Assembly: GCF_029382255.1 (NCBI RefSeq) | Contig: NZ_JARLLG010000008.1 | Coordinates: forward strand, 111,259 to 175,258 | DNA from: Isoptericola croceus | Lineage (GTDB): Bacteria; Actinomycetota; Actinomycetes; Actinomycetales; Cellulomonadaceae | DNA length: 64,000 bases | Direction of reading: 5' to 3' | Part shown: one piece after another, positions 62,114-64,000 of the stretch | Numbering within the stretch: position 1 is the first letter of the stretch | How the letters are laid out: the number at the start of each line of letters is the position of its first letter | Translations under genes and position numbers: made by a program | The notes under the pieces: model-generated | What the model was told of the DNA's origin: nothing | What the model saw: only the letters and a program-made list of their open reading frames with translations | Databases searched by the model: none

Positions 62114-62779
62114 GTGCGCAGTCGCTCGAACGTCCTCGAGACCGCCATCCTCGGCCTGCTCAGCGCTGCGCCGCTGCACGGCTACGAGCTGCGCAAGCGG
62201 CTCAACCTGCTCCTGGGGTCCTTCCGGGCCTTCTCGTACGGCACCCTGTACCCGGCGCTGAAGTCGCTGGTCGCGCGAGGGCTGATCGAGACGGTCGACC
62301 CGGACCCGGTAACCACCGCGCGACCCGCCACGGGCACGGCGACCGGGCGTCCGCCGTCGGGCACGAAGCCGCTGACCGGACGCCGCGGGCGTATCGTGTA
62401 CCGGCTCACTGCCGACGGCAAGGAGCACCTTCAGACCACTCTCTCCTCCGCGGGCCCCTCGGCCTGGGAGGACGAGAGCTTCGACGTCCGGTTCGCGCTG
62501 TTCGCGCAGACGGACGCCGAGACCCGCCTCCGCATCCTCGAGGGCCGGCGCACCCGGCTGACGGAGCGGTTGGAGGCGGTCCGGGAGTCCGCAGCTCGGA
62601 CCCGGGAACGGCTCGACGAATACACGCTCGAGCTGCAACGGCACGGGCTGGAGCAGGTCGAGCGCGAGGTGCGCTGGCTCGACGGGCTCATCACCACCGA
62701 GCGCGACCGCGCGAGCAGCCGCGACAAGACCGCCGGGACGCACGACGTCCCGGCCCCGAGAAACAAGGAGCGAGGATGA
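62114..62779 (+). CDS. PadR family transcriptional regulator
   Basis: The 221-residue protein has the PadR winged helix ([40 protein letters not shown]) and a C-terminal dimerisation helix ([20 protein letters not shown]). A Pro/Thr-rich insert sits in the wing (residues 65-95). The GTG start is set by GGAGG. Its stop overlaps the ATG of ino1 (ATGA), so the regulator and inositol synthase are co-expressed and repression would limit both. Confidence 0.9.
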   Translation: MRSRSNVLETAILGLLSAAPLHGYELRKRLNLLLGSFRAFSYGTLYPALKSLVARGLIETVDPDPVTTARPATGTATGRPPSGTKPLTGRRGRIVYRLTADGKEHLQTTLSSAGPSAWEDESFDVRFALFAQTDAETRLRILEGRRTRLTERLEAVRESAARTRERLDEYTLELQRHGLEQVEREVRWLDGLITTERDRASSRDKTAGTHDVPAPRNKERG

Positions 62780-63867
62780 CCTCCGTCCGCGTTGCCATCG
62801 TCGGCGTCGGAAACTGTGCATCGTCCCTGGTCCAGGGTGTGCACTACTACCACGACGCCGACCCGTCAGACACCGTCCCGGGTCTCATGCACGTCCAGTT
62901 CGGTGACTACCACGTGAGCGACCTCGAGTTCGTGGCGGCGTTCGACGTCGACGCGAAGAAGGTCGGCTTCGACCTGGCCGAGGCGATCCATGCGTCCGAG
63001 AACAACACCATCAGGATCGCGGACGTGCCGCCCACGGGCGTCATGGTCCAGCGCGGCCCCACCCTCGACGGGCTCGGTGACTACTACGCCGCGACGATCG
63101 ACGAGGCGGACGGCGACCCGGTCGACGTCGTGCAGGCGCTCAAGGACGCGAAGGTCGACGTCCTGGTGTCCTACCTGCCGGTGGGCTCCGAGCAGGCCGA
63201 CAAGTTCTACGCGCAGTGCGCCATCGATGCGGGCGTGGCCTTCGTCAACGCCCTGCCCGTCTTCATCGCCTCCGACCCCGAGTGGGCCAAGAAGTTCGAG
63301 GACGCCGGCGTGCCGATCGTCGGCGACGACATCAAGTCGCAGGTCGGCGCGACGATCACGCACCGCGTGCTCGCCAAGCTCTTCGAGGACCGCGGCGTCG
63401 TGCTGGACCGCACGTACCAGCTCAACGTGGGCGGCAACATGGACTTCAAGAACATGCTGCAGCGCGACCGCCTCGAGTCGAAGAAGGTCTCCAAGACCCA
63501 GGCCGTGACCTCCAACCTCACCGGCGCGCTGGCCGGCAAGACGGAGGACCGCAACGTCCACATCGGCCCCTCGGACTACGTCGCCTGGCTCGACGACCGC
63601 AAGTGGGCGTACGTGCGCCTCGAGGGCCGCGCGTTCGGCGAGGCCCCGATCAGCCTGGAGTACAAGCTCGAGGTGTGGGACTCCCCCAACTCGGCCGGCA
63701 TCATCATCGACGCCATCCGCGCCGCGAAGATCGCCAAGGACCGCGGCACCGGCGGCCCGATCCTCTCCGCGTCGACGTACTTCATGAAGTCCCCGCCTGT
63801 ACAGATGGAGGACACCCAGGGCCGCGCGCACCTGGAGGCCTTCATCCGCGGTGACGTGGAGCGCTGA
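62776..63867 (+). CDS. ino1: Inositol-3-phosphate synthase
   Basis: The 363-residue enzyme has the NAD loop [14 protein letters not shown], catalytic-domain motifs [19 protein letters not shown] and [14 protein letters not shown], and the C-terminal segment [11 protein letters not shown]. It converts glucose-6-phosphate to inositol-3-phosphate, the first step to mycothiol and phosphatidylinositol in actinobacteria. Its length and motifs are those of the actinobacterial short type. Confidence 0.95.
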   Translation: MTSVRVAIVGVGNCASSLVQGVHYYHDADPSDTVPGLMHVQFGDYHVSDLEFVAAFDVDAKKVGFDLAEAIHASENNTIRIADVPPTGVMVQRGPTLDGLGDYYAATIDEADGDPVDVVQALKDAKVDVLVSYLPVGSEQADKFYAQCAIDAGVAFVNALPVFIASDPEWAKKFEDAGVPIVGDDIKSQVGATITHRVLAKLFEDRGVVLDRTYQLNVGGNMDFKNMLQRDRLESKKVSKTQAVTSNLTGALAGKTEDRNVHIGPSDYVAWLDDRKWAYVRLEGRAFGEAPISLEYKLEVWDSPNSAGIIIDAIRAAKIAKDRGTGGPILSASTYFMKSPPVQMEDTQGRAHLEAFIRGDVER

Positions 63868-64000
63868 CCCGGAGCGAGCTTGCGAGCGCAGGGTCGGCGC
63901 GACCATCCAGGTGGAGCGCTGACCCGGAGCGAGCTTGCGAGCGCAGGACGATCGCGACCATCCAGGTGGAGCGCTGACCCGGAGCGAGCTTGCGAGCGCA
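63856..64000. repeat. 55-bp tandem repeats over the ino1 3' end
   Basis: GTGGAGCGCTGACCCGGAGC starts at 63856, 63911 and 63966, each followed by GAGCTTGCGAGCGCAGG. The period is 55 bp. The first unit includes the last two sense codons and stop of ino1. The array runs past the window edge. Confidence 0.85.

Noticed and set aside
1-64000. tRNA, rRNA or riboswitches
   Set aside because: No tRNA cloverleaf, rRNA segment or known riboswitch core was recognised; a covariance-model scan would be needed to be sure.

Overview
The window is high-GC DNA with dense, often overlapping ORFs and frequent GTG/TTG starts. It looks like an actinobacterium of the Micrococcales, in the Cellulosimicrobium/Cellulomonas/Isoptericola range. 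The reasons are the rpsF-ssb-rpsR-rplI-dnaB neighbourhood, a secreted GH5 cellulase with a ricin/CBM13 tail, a LacI-controlled sugar uptake operon, an Ala1 (class 3) intein in DnaB and an actinobacterial-type inositol-phosphate synthase. The genus is an inference.

Left part (1-17.4 kb) is ordinary chromosome. It holds a TetR-hydrolase-polysaccharide deacetylase operon with a clear palindromic operator, a cupin, a DUF4184 membrane protein, and a minus-strand operon lacI - binding protein - dppB - dppC/D fusion - dppF - GH32. That operon most likely takes up and cleaves fructosyl saccharides. A GH5 cellulase then diverges from an S66 peptidase across a region with repeated LacI-type operators, followed by an HIT protein. 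Gene debris (a truncated GNAT copy and a GNAT with a nonsense codon) leads into the island.

Middle part (18.785-52.722 kb) is a genomic island that I read as a stack of Tn7-like elements inserted just behind dnaB. The rightmost unit (35.234-52.722 kb) carries a tightly overlapping operon: tnsA-like, tnsB/tniA, tnsC/tniB, two tniQ genes, a RepA_C-like gene and an HAD-like gene. The same unit carries cargo: a DUF262/DUF1524 protein, a KAP NTPase, a SIR2 protein and an XRE regulator. Its right end lies 10 bp past the dnaB stop codon. To its left lie further units without tns genes, separated by junctions of the form right end - short A/C-rich spacer - left end. Right and left ends share the terminal inverted repeat TGTCGACGTGCAAC. 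Units hold a NUDIX gene alone (twice, near-identical), an aminoglycoside phosphotransferase-like gene, a Septu-like ATPase/HNH pair plus a sigma/anti-sigma pair, a CPBP protease, and a longer set of redox, hydrolase and GNAT genes with decayed fragments. The arrangement suggests one autonomous element that mobilises several non-autonomous units into one attachment site in one orientation.

Right part (52.7-64 kb) is core chromosome. It has dnaB with a 141-residue intein in its P-loop, a DnaA-box-like cluster, a MATE transporter, an AbiEi/DUF559-like protein between two hairpin repeats, rplI, rpsR, ssb, rpsF, a class A penicillin-binding protein with PASTA domains, and a PadR regulator translationally coupled to ino1. 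The window ends in 55-bp tandem repeats. No rRNA, tRNA or CRISPR was seen.
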